A stretch of DNA of 64,000 bases. Origin: Acidobacteriaceae bacterium (GTDB taxonomy: Bacteria > Acidobacteriota > Terriglobia > Terriglobales > Acidobacteriaceae). The position numbers and the translations under genes are program-made. Shown here one piece after another: positions 45,830 to 54,561 of the stretch. The stretch is taken from NCBI GenBank assembly GCA_025355385.1, contig JANXZS010000199.1, positions 1 through 64,000 of the forward strand. Direction: 5' to 3'. A model generated the notes under the pieces. It was not told the origin of the DNA. It saw only the letters and a program-made list of their open reading frames with translations, and did no database searches. Within the stretch, counting starts at the first letter, position 1, and every line of letters begins with the position of its first letter.

Positions 45830-46891
45830 TTAATTGAAGATGGCTCCCACCGTATCGTTGGTCGTTAGCTTGACCGTGCAAGTGTTGGGCCCGGCTGCAG
45901 TAGGAGTTCCGATGTTCGTGCAGTTGTAGGACCATCCACCGAAAGCGACTCCGGCTTGAGCAGGCGCTGTTAGGGTCACGGCGGTCCCAATGGGGTAGGT
46001 TGCCACGCAGACTGAGCCGCCAGATGTGGAACCGGGGCCGCAATGGAGCACGTTCGGCGTACCTGTTGCGGAGGGAGCCGTTACCAGCCAATTGGTAGTA
46101 TTCAAACCTTCGTTATAGACAGTCAGTGTCGCCAAGAGCGCGGGTGCCTGCGAACCCGGATAGCATGAACCCGGAGTTGAAGGGGGGTTGGGGAGAACCA
46201 AGGGACAATTGAACGTTGCCGTGGCAGTTTGAATCCCTCCGTCGCTACCCATTACTCTAGCAATGATGTTGCCGCTTCCATTCCCATAGGCTGTAACAAT
46301 CCCGGCGGTAGCTCCGAGGCTCCCGGAAGTGTTGGTGTTGACGGGAAAGACGCTGGGCGTGGAAGAAATCCAGGTCATCGCGGGGGAATTTGTCAGGTCC
46401 CTGACGAATGGCGCCACCGAGTACGTTCCGATTGCCAGAAATTGCCCCGTATCCTGCAAATTGCTGACTGTAATGGTGGAGGGAATAATGGTGAGCGAAA
46501 CCAAGTTCGGCACCGATCCACCACCGCCTCCACTTGGAGTGGTAACTACGAGAGTTGCGCTGGAGCTCGTAGGACCATTGAATGCCTGTGCGCTCGCTGT
46601 GATTGTTGTTGTGCCCGTACTCACGGCCGTCACCAGCCCGGAAGAGCTGACGGTCGCCACGGAAGGAGTAGTGGAGGTCCAACTCACCCCGCCCGTTATA
46701 TTCTGCGTCGAAGGGTGTTTCGCATTGCCGTATGTCCCTACTGCGGTAAATTGTGCAGTCTGACCTAGGGTCAGAGACTGAGTTGCGGGGGTAACCTGAA
46801 CGGAATCCAGCCCCGAGGGGTTGGAACATCCAACAAGTGCGCTACCGAGGCATAGAAGCAAAAGTCCCGAAACACAGCGACGAGCGAACAT
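45830..46891 (-). CDS. Lipoprotein with bacterial Ig-like (Big_2) domains
   Basis: The 353-residue protein has a lipoprotein signal with lipobox LVGC at about residue 19-22. Two Big_2-type domains follow (about residues 28-118: VTPATQSLTLGQTAQFTAVG with SVATVSSSGLVTAVSTG; about 128-230: IPSTITVSNLQDTGQFLAIG), joined by a TPSGGGGGS linker. The C-terminal 100 residues resemble an InlB-type repeat with GVAFGGWSYNC and several cysteines. It is probably a surface-exposed structural or adhesive protein. AGGAG lies 6-10 nt before the ATG. It stands alone, with a hairpin downstream and 610 bp of noncoding sequence upstream. Confidence 0.85.
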   Translation of the reverse strand: MFARRCVSGLLLLCLGSALVGCSNPSGLDSVQVTPATQSLTLGQTAQFTAVGTYGNAKHPSTQNITGGVSWTSTTPSVATVSSSGLVTAVSTGTTTITASAQAFNGPTSSSATLVVTTPSGGGGGSVPNLVSLTIIPSTITVSNLQDTGQFLAIGTYSVAPFVRDLTNSPAMTWISSTPSVFPVNTNTSGSLGATAGIVTAYGNGSGNIIARVMGSDGGIQTATATFNCPLVLPNPPSTPGSCYPGSQAPALLATLTVYNEGLNTTNWLVTAPSATGTPNVLHCGPGSTSGGSVCVATYPIGTAVTLTAPAQAGVAFGGWSYNCTNIGTPTAAGPNTCTVKLTTNDTVGAIFN

Positions 46892-47501
46892 GTAAGTCTC
46901 CTGGCATTTCCAACGTCGGATTGAAGGCCGATCAAGCTTCGCTGCAGAGTCCGCCTGACAATTGGACAGGCGAAAGAAAGCTCGCTGACTAACTCAAGTG
47001 TGCAGATCAACCCTTGGGCCGACGCTTCGCTGTATCTGCTGCAGCAAATGAATAGCCATTTGTCGCTTTAAGCGCATTTGTTTGAAATTAATCAGTTACA
47101 TGGCATGCCACCACGCACTGGTGTCATCGCACGTAGACAGGGTCCGGTCGAAGATACTCGGTGTATACAATCACTCGTTCGTCAAAACCCCCGGCCAAGG
47201 GATAAAAGAGTGAGCCGGGTCGATTTCAAGACGGACTCCTCGTTTCCGATCAATTATCAGCGAACTAGATATCCCATGAACCGCGCAAATGCTCGGAAAT
47301 GCCGCCGCATGGATGTAACCGCCACCCACTCGTCTGGTCTAATCTCTCTGGAAGGACGGCTAGCCGGAGCTGATCGGGAACCAGCTCCGGCTGAGTGACC
47401 GGACGTAGAGCGCGACCCATCCCACGTCACAACCCAGGGGGAGGCTGGTCAAACCGATCACATGTCCTGTCCCGCTGAGTTTTTTACAGCCTGACTGGTT
47501 T
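46892..47501. other. 610-bp gap without a supported gene
   Basis: A 106-codon plus-strand frame (47078-47398) lacks a ribosome site, is low in hydrophobic structure and looks random. A perfect 11-bp hairpin occurs at 47362-47392. Moderately AT-rich stretches near 47040-47110 may hold the lipoprotein promoter. No RNA gene was recognised. Confidence 0.4.
47362..47392. repeat. Perfect 11-bp hairpin downstream of the M20 peptidase gene
   Basis: AGCCGGAGCTG (47362-47372) and CAGCTCCGGCT (47382-47392) are exact reverse complements with a 9-nt loop. It lies 110 bp beyond the M20 stop, without a T-run on either strand. Confidence 0.5.
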
Positions 47502-48944
47502 CTACTTCGCGGAACTGATCGCCTTCAGATAGCGGTAGTAGAACTCGACGGCCTGGTAATACGAGTTGACTGGGACGCGTTCGTCTTTGCCGTGGGCGCG
47601 CATGTCGTTGCTCTCTAGGGCGATCGCCGAAAATCCGTAGCTGGGGATTCCGGCGGCAGCCATGTAGATGCTGTCAGAAGCTCCCGTCTCCATAATAGGT
47701 ACAACAGGCGCGCCCGGCCAGAACTCGGCAGCAATGCGCTCCAGTGGCTCGAAGACCTCGGGGAGCGGCGGCGGTGGCGAGATGACGGTGCGCTCAGGTG
47801 CGGTGTCAAAAACTTCTCCGGCATCGTTCACGTATTTCACGGTGATCTTGTCATCATCGAAGACAGTGCTTAACTGCTTGCGGATCTGCTCTGGCGAGTG
47901 GCCGGGGAAGATGCGGCAATTGACGTTGGCCTGTGCCATCTGTGGAAGCGCGTTGTTGGCGTGGCCCGCGTTGAGGCGGGTCGCAACGCAGGTGGTCCGC
48001 AGAGTGGAGTTGTAATGCGGGTCCTGCGAGAGTCGCCTGATAGCTTCTGGATCGGGCACTGGTTTGAGGATGGCCGTCATGTCTGCTGCCATCTGGCCCT
48101 CGGCGCGTGAGGCCAGGCGGGTGAAATAGGTCTTGGTGACCGGGTTCAACTCGAATGGGAAGACGTAATGCTCCAGTCGCACAAGCGCATCGGAAATGTG
48201 ATAGATAGCATTGTCGGGCCGTGGCAGAGAACTATGGCCTCCGGGATTGGTGACCGTTAGCTGATAGTCCGCATACACCTTTTCAGTAGCTTCCACTGCG
48301 ACGAGCAGTGGTTTGCCCTGGCTCAGATCGATGCCGCCCGAATCAGGGTTGATGACGAATGCGGCGTCTACCAGATCGCGGTGATTCTTCAATAGCCACG
48401 CGACGCCATTCGATTTGCCACCCTCTTCATCGGCGGTCAGGGCAAGTATGATGTCGCGATCCGGCTTGTAACCTTCCTTCCACAAGCGAATGAAGTCGGC
48501 CACAAACAGAGCATCATCCTCCTTCATGTCCTGTGTGCCACGGCCGTAGTAGAACCCTTCCTTTTCGACGAACTTGAAGGGATCGGTGGTCCAGTCCTCA
48601 CGTCGCGCCTCGACCACATCCAGGTGAGCGATGATGAGGATGGGCTTCTTCGCGCCGGTGCCGCGATAGCGCACGACCATATTCCCTTTGCGATCATTCG
48701 GCCCCAACAACTGCACGTCGGCTGCCGGAAAGCCCGCCTCCAGCAGCCGCTTTTGCATCGCCTGGGCGGCGACGGTGGTGCTGCCAACAGAGTCGGTCGT
48801 ATTGATTTCAATCAACTGCTGAAAAATGTCGTGGGCGAGCTGGCGGTTCTGGGTATCGGCTTGTTGTGCGTGCAACTGGGCGGCGGGGTCGATTGCGGCG
48901 GCGAGTAGCAGGGTTGTGCAGGCCCTGAGGGCAACACTTTTCAT
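47502..48944 (-). CDS. Secreted M20 family metallopeptidase
   Basis: The 480-residue product has a signal peptide (about residues 1-27, ending LHAQQ) and the M20 two-zinc site: IAHLDVVE (His), GRGTQDMKED (bridging Asp), TADEEGG (Glu base and Glu ligand) and a late His in DMRAHGKDERVPV. A dimerisation lid is inserted (VTNPGGHSSLPRPDNAIYHI). It is likely a carboxypeptidase or dipeptidase acting outside the cytoplasm. GGAG is 7-10 nt before the ATG, inside a possible -10 context (TATCTT). No operon partner. Confidence 0.92.
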   Translation of the reverse strand: MKSVALRACTTLLLAAAIDPAAQLHAQQADTQNRQLAHDIFQQLIEINTTDSVGSTTVAAQAMQKRLLEAGFPAADVQLLGPNDRKGNMVVRYRGTGAKKPILIIAHLDVVEARREDWTTDPFKFVEKEGFYYGRGTQDMKEDDALFVADFIRLWKEGYKPDRDIILALTADEEGGKSNGVAWLLKNHRDLVDAAFVINPDSGGIDLSQGKPLLVAVEATEKVYADYQLTVTNPGGHSSLPRPDNAIYHISDALVRLEHYVFPFELNPVTKTYFTRLASRAEGQMAADMTAILKPVPDPEAIRRLSQDPHYNSTLRTTCVATRLNAGHANNALPQMAQANVNCRIFPGHSPEQIRKQLSTVFDDDKITVKYVNDAGEVFDTAPERTVISPPPPLPEVFEPLERIAAEFWPGAPVVPIMETGASDSIYMAAAGIPSYGFSAIALESNDMRAHGKDERVPVNSYYQAVEFYYRYLKAISSAK

Positions 48945-49094
48945 GCAGGCTCCGAAGATAGCGTTCAGTGGGAAGTCAAACTATCGCGATGAGCCGATTG
49001 TAGCGTTTCTGGGATAGACAGATAAGCTGTCTGCTTCTGCTGGTTCGAGGAATTATGCCGAGAGGATACAATCCAACCAGGGGGACCAGAGAAA

Positions 49095-49271
49095 ATGCCC
49101 TATTTTGAGCCCAACCCAACCAGCGGCAAACCAGGCACCAGAACTCCACGAAGCGGCAAGGCAGGCGGCGTGAACAGTGGCGTGCCCAAGGGTGGAAAAG
49201 TAAAAGCACCGAAGGTGAATCTGCCGCCCACGGTCCGCATGCCCAAGTCTCCAGGCACCACCAACAAGTAA
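49095..49271 (+). CDS. Possible 58-residue basic Pro/Gly/Lys-rich peptide
   Basis: The ORF has an upstream GGGGGA 9-10 nt before the ATG and a composition unlike random frames: few hydrophobics, many Lys, Pro and Gly, with PGTRTPRSGKAGG and KAPKVNLPPTVRMPKSPG. It could be an intrinsically disordered nucleic-acid-binding peptide. It lies 157 bp upstream of gatB on the same strand. Not recognised as a family; coding status uncertain. Confidence 0.35.
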   Translation: MPYFEPNPTSGKPGTRTPRSGKAGGVNSGVPKGGKVKAPKVNLPPTVRMPKSPGTTNK

Positions 49272-49427
49272 ATTTTGCGGCTATTGGCAAAATGAGCTAC
49301 GAAGTCCTGCTGCGTCTTGCGGGAGAAGCGCCACTGATCCGCTGTGCTTTCCTTCCCTGCAGAGCCGCTAGAGGAGCAGGGATTGTGGATTTTTGCTGAG
49401 CGTGCGCTGCTAGAATCAGGAGCAACC

Positions 49428-50903
49428 ATGGCTGCCACAACCAGTATTACCCCTGAGATCCTTGCCAAGTACGAGCCTGTCATCGGCCTTGAGGTCCACG
49501 TCCAGTTGCTGACGGAGACCAAGGCTTTTTGCGGTTGCTCCTCAAAGTACGGAGCCGAGCCCAACACCCACATCTGCCCAAACTGCCTGGGTCTGCCCGG
49601 TTCCCTGCCCGTTCTGAATTATCGGGCCGTGGAGTTCGCCGTACTCGCGTCGATGGCCATCCACTGCGAGGTGCGGGAGCGCTCCATATTCGCGCGCAAA
49701 AACTACTTCTATCCTGATCTACCGAAGGGCTACCAGATTTCGCAGTACGACAAGCCCCTGGGCGAACATGGGTGGATCGATATTCCTACGCCAGCGGGCT
49801 CCAAGCGTATCGGCATCACGCGCCTTCATATGGAGGAAGATGCGGGCAAGAGCATCCACGACGGTTTCCCTGACTCGGCCACACGCACGTACGTCGATCT
49901 GAACCGCTGCGGCACTCCGCTCATCGAGATCGTGAGCGAGCCCGACATGCGCACGCCGGACGAGGCTTACGAGTACCTCACGCGACTGAAAGAGATCCTG
50001 CTTTATACGGGGGTCAGCGACTGCAACATGGAAGAGGGTTCCCTGCGATGCGACGCAAACGTGAGCGTGCGACCGCGCGGGCAAGAGGAATTTGGCACCA
50101 AGGCCGAAGTGAAGAACGTAAACAGCTTCCGCTTTGTTCGCGCTGCTCTCGAGTATGAGATCGAGCGCCAGGTGGAAGTGATCGAAACGGGCGGGCGCGT
50201 GGTGCAGGAGTCGAGGACGTGGAACTCGCAAGAGGGCCGCACGTATTCTATGCGGTCGAAGGAACAGGCGCACGACTATCGCTACTTTCCCGAACCAGAC
50301 CTGCCGCCGCTGATCGTTAGCGCGGAGTGGAAGGCGGAGATTGCGAAGTCGATGCCGGAGCTCCCTGAGGCGCGGCGCGCACGCATGATCGCCGAGTACG
50401 ATCTAACGGAACAGGATGCGCAGACATTGACGGCGACGCGTGAATTCGCGGACACCTTTGAGGCATCGGCGAAGAAGGCCAAGAGTGCGAAGCGGCTGAC
50501 GAATCTTTATCTGAGCGAACTCACAGGAAGGCTGAAGGCTGCAGGCCTTGAGCTGGCGCAGTCGCCAGTCACGATGGATGGGCTGGTGGTCGCGTCGGAT
50601 CTGGCGGAGAAGGGCGATCTATCCAGCAGGCAGCTTAAACAGATCTTCGATATCGCGTTTGAGAAGAATGAGGATTTCCCGGTTGTGTACGAACGCGAAA
50701 AGCCGCAGCAGATCAGCGACCCGGCCGAGCTTGAATCGATGATCGACCAGATCATCGCGGGGAACCCGAAGCAGGTAGAGCAGTACCGAGCCGGCAAGAA
50801 GACGGTCGCGGCCTTCTTTGTTGGCCAAGTGATGCGCCTCTCGAAGGGGCAGGCGAATCCCGCGCTGCTGAACGAACTAGTGACGAAAAAGCTCGATGCC
50901 TGA
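49428..50903 (+). CDS. gatB: Aspartyl/glutamyl-tRNA amidotransferase subunit B
   Basis: The frame extends to 49344, but ATG 49428 is chosen for its AGGAG site and because the protein then opens MAATTSITPEILAKYEPVIG, in line with the family (491 residues). The GatB core is clear: GLEVHVQL, the zinc cysteines C35, C37, C50 and C53, ARKNYFYPDLPKGYQISQYD, RLHMEEDAGKS and the DxNxxGTPLIEIVSEPDM stretch. The C-terminal YqeY/tail domain is present. It amidates misacylated Glu-tRNA(Gln) or Asp-tRNA(Asn) together with GatA and GatC, which are not adjacent. A TAGAAT lies just before the ribosome site. Confidence 0.96.
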   Translation: MAATTSITPEILAKYEPVIGLEVHVQLLTETKAFCGCSSKYGAEPNTHICPNCLGLPGSLPVLNYRAVEFAVLASMAIHCEVRERSIFARKNYFYPDLPKGYQISQYDKPLGEHGWIDIPTPAGSKRIGITRLHMEEDAGKSIHDGFPDSATRTYVDLNRCGTPLIEIVSEPDMRTPDEAYEYLTRLKEILLYTGVSDCNMEEGSLRCDANVSVRPRGQEEFGTKAEVKNVNSFRFVRAALEYEIERQVEVIETGGRVVQESRTWNSQEGRTYSMRSKEQAHDYRYFPEPDLPPLIVSAEWKAEIAKSMPELPEARRARMIAEYDLTEQDAQTLTATREFADTFEASAKKAKSAKRLTNLYLSELTGRLKAAGLELAQSPVTMDGLVVASDLAEKGDLSSRQLKQIFDIAFEKNEDFPVVYEREKPQQISDPAELESMIDQIIAGNPKQVEQYRAGKKTVAAFFVGQVMRLSKGQANPALLNELVTKKLDA

Positions 50904-51087
50904 GGCTGGCGGTTCATGACCAGGATGCCTTATTGATCGACTCGCGAAGGCCACTTGAACCGCCTTACCATACTAGCCTCGAGTCTTCTGCGGATTCGAT
51001 ATAAGTCACCCAACCGACGATTGTTGCGTTCGGCGAAGGCGTGTGTCGCAGCGCGTAAAGATCCTCCCCATCCGGCGTCAGTCTGCC

Positions 51088-51618
51088 TTAAACCATCGCT
51101 GTGCTATCAAGGAAGTCGGAACCCCAGCCGGGGTGGAAGCCGCCCTGCCGCAGCAGGGTGCTGATTTGCGCCCAGTGGCGAATGCCATGAATCATGATAT
51201 GGACGAACAGCTTGCGACGGCTTACCGAAAACTGCCGTCCGCTGCGGGTAGTGAAGTGGATTACCTCTCCGGCATGGGACTCGCTGGTGCGCTCAATGAA
51301 ACGGCGAAGATTCCTGCGGCCCTCGTCTGCCAGCGAGAACAGTACCTCGGGAGCAGTAACCGGATCGTTGTCGTATCCGTGCACAGGCTCGCCCAGTAGT
51401 CGCTGCGAGTGGCGCAACTGCACCGCGACAATATGGTGGACAAGCTCTCCCACGGTTTTCGAGCCAGCCACATCACAAAGGACTTCAAGCGCCTGTGGAC
51501 GCGCTTCAAACCACGTTTGCCATTTCACCGCGTTAGCTTCATTGTCGGCCAGCAATTCTTTGAACGTAATCCCCGGAGTATGCATCGGTGCTGCCTCTTC
51601 CTGCCCCTCGTCCCTCAC
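51088..51618 (-). CDS. DinB-fold (four-helix) putative metal-dependent protein
   Basis: The 176-residue protein is of the DinB/YfiT superfamily, in which a four-helix bundle carries a three-His metal site. Candidate histidines appear in LVHHIVAVQLRHS and at FVHIMIHGIRHWAQISTLLR. Such proteins often transfer thiols or act in stress; this one has no assigned substrate. The ATG overlaps the purD stop by 4 bp (translational coupling), although an internal ATG (MHTPGITF) is a possible start. The name DinB here does not mean DNA polymerase IV. Confidence 0.8.
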   Translation of the reverse strand: MRDEGQEEAAPMHTPGITFKELLADNEANAVKWQTWFEARPQALEVLCDVAGSKTVGELVHHIVAVQLRHSQRLLGEPVHGYDNDPVTAPEVLFSLADEGRRNLRRFIERTSESHAGEVIHFTTRSGRQFSVSRRKLFVHIMIHGIRHWAQISTLLRQGGFHPGWGSDFLDSTAMV

Positions 51619-52895
51619 AGTAGTCCGTGTTTCGACCTCAGCGCTCTATGTCCAATGTCCCGACGATAGTACATTCCGTCGAAGTGGATCTTGGCAAGTG
51701 CGTCATATGCGAGCCCGAGAGCAGACTCCAGATTCCCTGCCGCGGCCGTTACCCCCAGGACGCGTCCGCCACTGGTCAGGTATTCGCCTTCAACCAGTGT
51801 GGTCCCTGAGTGGAAGACCTGCACGCCAGGAAAGGTTTCGATCAGGCCAGTAATAGCCTTTCCCGTCGCATATGTACCAGGGTAGCCCTCAGAGCTCGCA
51901 ATGACGCAGGCAGAGGCACCCGGGCGCCAGCGGAATTCGGTCTCGCTCAGGCGGCCTTCAACGCATGCCTCAAGGCCCTCAACCAGATCACTCTCCAGGC
52001 GCACAAGGATGGCCTGCGTCTCTGGATCGCCGAAGCGCGCATTAAATTCGAGCACCACGGGGCCGCGAGCGGTCATCATCAAGCCCACATACAGCACGCC
52101 GACAAAGGGCGCGTCCTCAGCAGCCATGCCATCGATGGTTGGCTGGGCCACGTGATTCAACAGCCACTCCCGCATTTTGTCGTCGACAATGTTGTCGGTG
52201 GAGTAGGCGCCCATCCCGCCTGTATTAGGCCCCTTGTCTCCTTCGCCGATGCGCTTGTGATCCTGCGCCGCAACCAGCGGCACCACGTGCTTGCCGTCGC
52301 TCAGCAGCAGGAAGGAGACCTCTTCTCCTTCAAGAAACTCTTCGATTACGACCGAGCGCTCGACGGCGCCCAGCAGTTCCCCGGAAAAGAGTCCTGCAAC
52401 GGCATCCAGCGCCTCGCGTTTCGACTGACAGATGAACACTCCCTTACCAGCTGCCAGGCCATCGGCCTTTACCACCACTGGCGCGTGGAAGAGGTCCATG
52501 GAGTCATGTGCCTCCTGCTGACTTGTGCACACGGCATAGGCGGCGGTCGGGATATTGTGGCGCTGCAGGAAGCGCTTGGCGAAGGCCTTGCTTGTCTCCA
52601 GCATGGCAGCAGCCCGCGTTGGGCCGAAAACGGGAATACTGCGACGTCGCATCTCGTCCACCAACCCGAGTGAGAGGGGCAGTTCGGGTCCCACAACGGT
52701 CAGGTCAGGTTTTTCCGCTGCTACCACTCGAAGCAGGTCGCCGAGGTCCTTCTGGCTGACGGCAACGCAGCGGGCCGCGGACGCAATGCCACCATTCCCG
52801 GGGGCGCAAACGACCTCGTCCACTCGCCGAGAGTTGCGGATGGCCCACACGAGGGCGTGCTCGCGGCCTCCTGATCCAATGACGAGAACTTTCAT
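51615..52895 (-). CDS. purD: Phosphoribosylamine-glycine ligase
   Basis: The frame is open to 53003, but ATG 52895 starts the conserved MKVLVIGSGGREHALVWAI and has AGGAG about 10 nt upstream, giving 426 residues. The enzyme joins glycine to phosphoribosylamine in purine synthesis. ATP-grasp features are seen: PVVVKADGLAAGKGVFIC, IEEFLEGEEVSFLLLSDG, GPNTGGMGAYS, VLEFNARFGDPETQ, and a C-terminal GRVLGVTA. It is divergent from the NRAMP gene and coupled to the DinB-fold gene downstream. Confidence 0.96.
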   Translation of the reverse strand: MKVLVIGSGGREHALVWAIRNSRRVDEVVCAPGNGGIASAARCVAVSQKDLGDLLRVVAAEKPDLTVVGPELPLSLGLVDEMRRRSIPVFGPTRAAAMLETSKAFAKRFLQRHNIPTAAYAVCTSQQEAHDSMDLFHAPVVVKADGLAAGKGVFICQSKREALDAVAGLFSGELLGAVERSVVIEEFLEGEEVSFLLLSDGKHVVPLVAAQDHKRIGEGDKGPNTGGMGAYSTDNIVDDKMREWLLNHVAQPTIDGMAAEDAPFVGVLYVGLMMTARGPVVLEFNARFGDPETQAILVRLESDLVEGLEACVEGRLSETEFRWRPGASACVIASSEGYPGTYATGKAITGLIETFPGVQVFHSGTTLVEGEYLTSGGRVLGVTAAAGNLESALGLAYDALAKIHFDGMYYRRDIGHRALRSKHGLL

Positions 52896-53072
52896 AGCGT
52901 GCCTGCTCCTCTTCCCATGTTGCCAAAGGGCTATCTCAGCAAACGGTACCCGCAAAGTCAAACTGGACCGCGAACGCCATTCTACGGACTCTTGCCGCCG
53001 CATCTATACTGAGGCGTAGCGGCACCTGTTCCGGCCGCGCCTGTACCTCTGTCTCAACTCAGCATTTATCCC

Positions 53073-54410
53073 ATGGCCATGGCTACCCCACCTGCGGCGC
53101 AGTCCCCTCAAAGATCGCGCTGGCGCTCCAGTCTTCGGCTGCCCAAATTGCGGACCGGAGAGCTTTGGTACTACTTCGGGCCAGCCTTCGTGGCCAGCAT
53201 TGCGTATATCGATCCCGGCAACTTCGCCACCAACTTCGATGGGGGCACCCGCTTCGGATACAAGCTGTTGTGGGTTCTGTTGTGGTCAAATGCGATGGCG
53301 ATTCTGATCCAGTACCTCTCCGCCAAGCTGGGTATCGCCACCGGCCGCACGCTACCGCAGAACTGCCGCACGCATTTCACTCGGCGCACAACAATAGGCC
53401 TCTGGGTCGCGGCCGAGGTTTCCGCGCTGGCGACGGATCTGGCGGAGTTCCTAGGCGCAGCGCTGGGTTTCTACCTGCTTTTCGGCCCGTGGGTGGCACG
53501 ATATGGTTTTGCCAAGCCGACGATACTGCTGATGGCAGCCGTTGCTGCGGCGATTTGTGTCTTCCTCATCCTCGCCTTCGAATTATGGGGATTTCGCAGC
53601 CTGGAAATCGCCATCATGGCGTTCGTTTTCGTAATCGGCGCCTGTTACCTGGTAGAGCTGTTTTTCGTACACCTCGACTGGAAGCAGATCGCCTTCCACA
53701 CTGTTGTGCCAATGATCGACCGCAAGAGCATTTATATTGCGGTTGCCATGCTGGGCGCGACCGTCATGCCGCACGTGATCTATCTGCACTCTGCGCTGGT
53801 GCAGCCGCGCGCATTTTCAGACAGTCAGAGTGCCCCCAAGGCTGCATACCTGAAGCAGCTGCGCCACCTGCGCTTCGAGGCGATCGATGTCTTCGCCGCG
53901 ATGAACGGTGCGTGGCTGGTCAATTCCGCGATGATCGTGGTGGCAGCAGCGGCATTCGCCGGAACGGGGCGGGCGGGCATGTCGATCGAGGAAGCGCATC
54001 AGACTCTCGGGCCCCTGCTCGGGCCAATTTCGGCCACTGTGTTCGCGGTGGCGCTGCTGTGCTCCGGGCTGTCTTCGTCGACGGTCGGAACCATGGCGGG
54101 GCAGATCATCCTCGAAGGGTTTCTCGAAGTCCGCTTCAGCATTTTTCTGCGGCGGCTGCTCACCTTGCTGCCGGCAATTGCCGTCATCGCCATCGGCCTG
54201 GATCCGCTGAAGATTCTTATCCTGTCGCAGGTAGCCCTCAGCTTCACTCTGCCCTTTGCCCTGATCCCTCTGCTGCTCTTGACCAACAATCCGGCGGTGA
54301 TGGATCGCTTCGTCAACGGCCGCGTTACCCGTGTTATGGGCTGGATCACAGTCGCAATCATCCTCGGGCTGAACGCGCTGCTGCTCTGGATGACGGCCAC
54401 GGGGGGTTGA
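53073..54410 (+). CDS. NRAMP-family divalent metal (Mn/Fe) transporter
   Basis: The 445-residue membrane protein has about 11 helices. TM1 contains the metal-binding DPGN (SIAYIDPGNFATNFDGG) and TM6 the MPH motif (MLGATVMPHVIYLHS), both hallmarks of NRAMP transporters that co-transport protons with manganese or iron. The loop between helices has GTMAGQIILEGF, another family signature. This fits MntH, but substrate specificity is inferred. No ribosome site is evident. A 416-codon frame shifted by two bases on the same strand is a shadow. Divergent purD is 177 bp upstream. Confidence 0.92.
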   Translation: MAMATPPAAQSPQRSRWRSSLRLPKLRTGELWYYFGPAFVASIAYIDPGNFATNFDGGTRFGYKLLWVLLWSNAMAILIQYLSAKLGIATGRTLPQNCRTHFTRRTTIGLWVAAEVSALATDLAEFLGAALGFYLLFGPWVARYGFAKPTILLMAAVAAAICVFLILAFELWGFRSLEIAIMAFVFVIGACYLVELFFVHLDWKQIAFHTVVPMIDRKSIYIAVAMLGATVMPHVIYLHSALVQPRAFSDSQSAPKAAYLKQLRHLRFEAIDVFAAMNGAWLVNSAMIVVAAAAFAGTGRAGMSIEEAHQTLGPLLGPISATVFAVALLCSGLSSSTVGTMAGQIILEGFLEVRFSIFLRRLLTLLPAIAVIAIGLDPLKILILSQVALSFTLPFALIPLLLLTNNPAVMDRFVNGRVTRVMGWITVAIILGLNALLLWMTATGG

Positions 54411-54505
54411 GTTGAGAGCGAGTCTGAGTAAGAAGATTTCACATTTTGTTGATGAAAGGCTCATTACTGAATCAATCGACGACGATGTTTGAAAAACCGA
54501 AACTT

Positions 54506-54523
54506 CTACTCCAGATGGAGTAG
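54506..54523. repeat. Short perfect hairpin upstream of the unknown membrane protein gene
   Basis: CTACTCC-AGAT-GGAGTAG forms a 7-bp stem with a tetraloop, 96 bp after the NRAMP stop and 38 bp before the next start. It could be a weak terminator or a 5' UTR element of the next gene. Confidence 0.4.
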
Positions 54524-54561
54524 GCAAAACAATAGACTTTTCGAGAGCGTGGAGAAAGAAT

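Noticed and set aside
47078-47398. 106-codon plus-strand frame in the 610-bp gap
   Set aside because: No ribosome site, random-looking composition, overlaps the hairpin at 47362-47392.
51088-51618. Reading the DinB-fold protein as DNA polymerase IV
   Set aside because: It is only 176 residues and lacks the Y-family catalytic Asp/Glu motifs, which are in the separate gene at 14574-15878.
53165-54415. 416-codon open frame on the same strand as the NRAMP gene
   Set aside because: It is a shifted frame of the transporter; Arg/Gly/His-rich and without membrane helices, while the other frame carries DPGN and MPH motifs.
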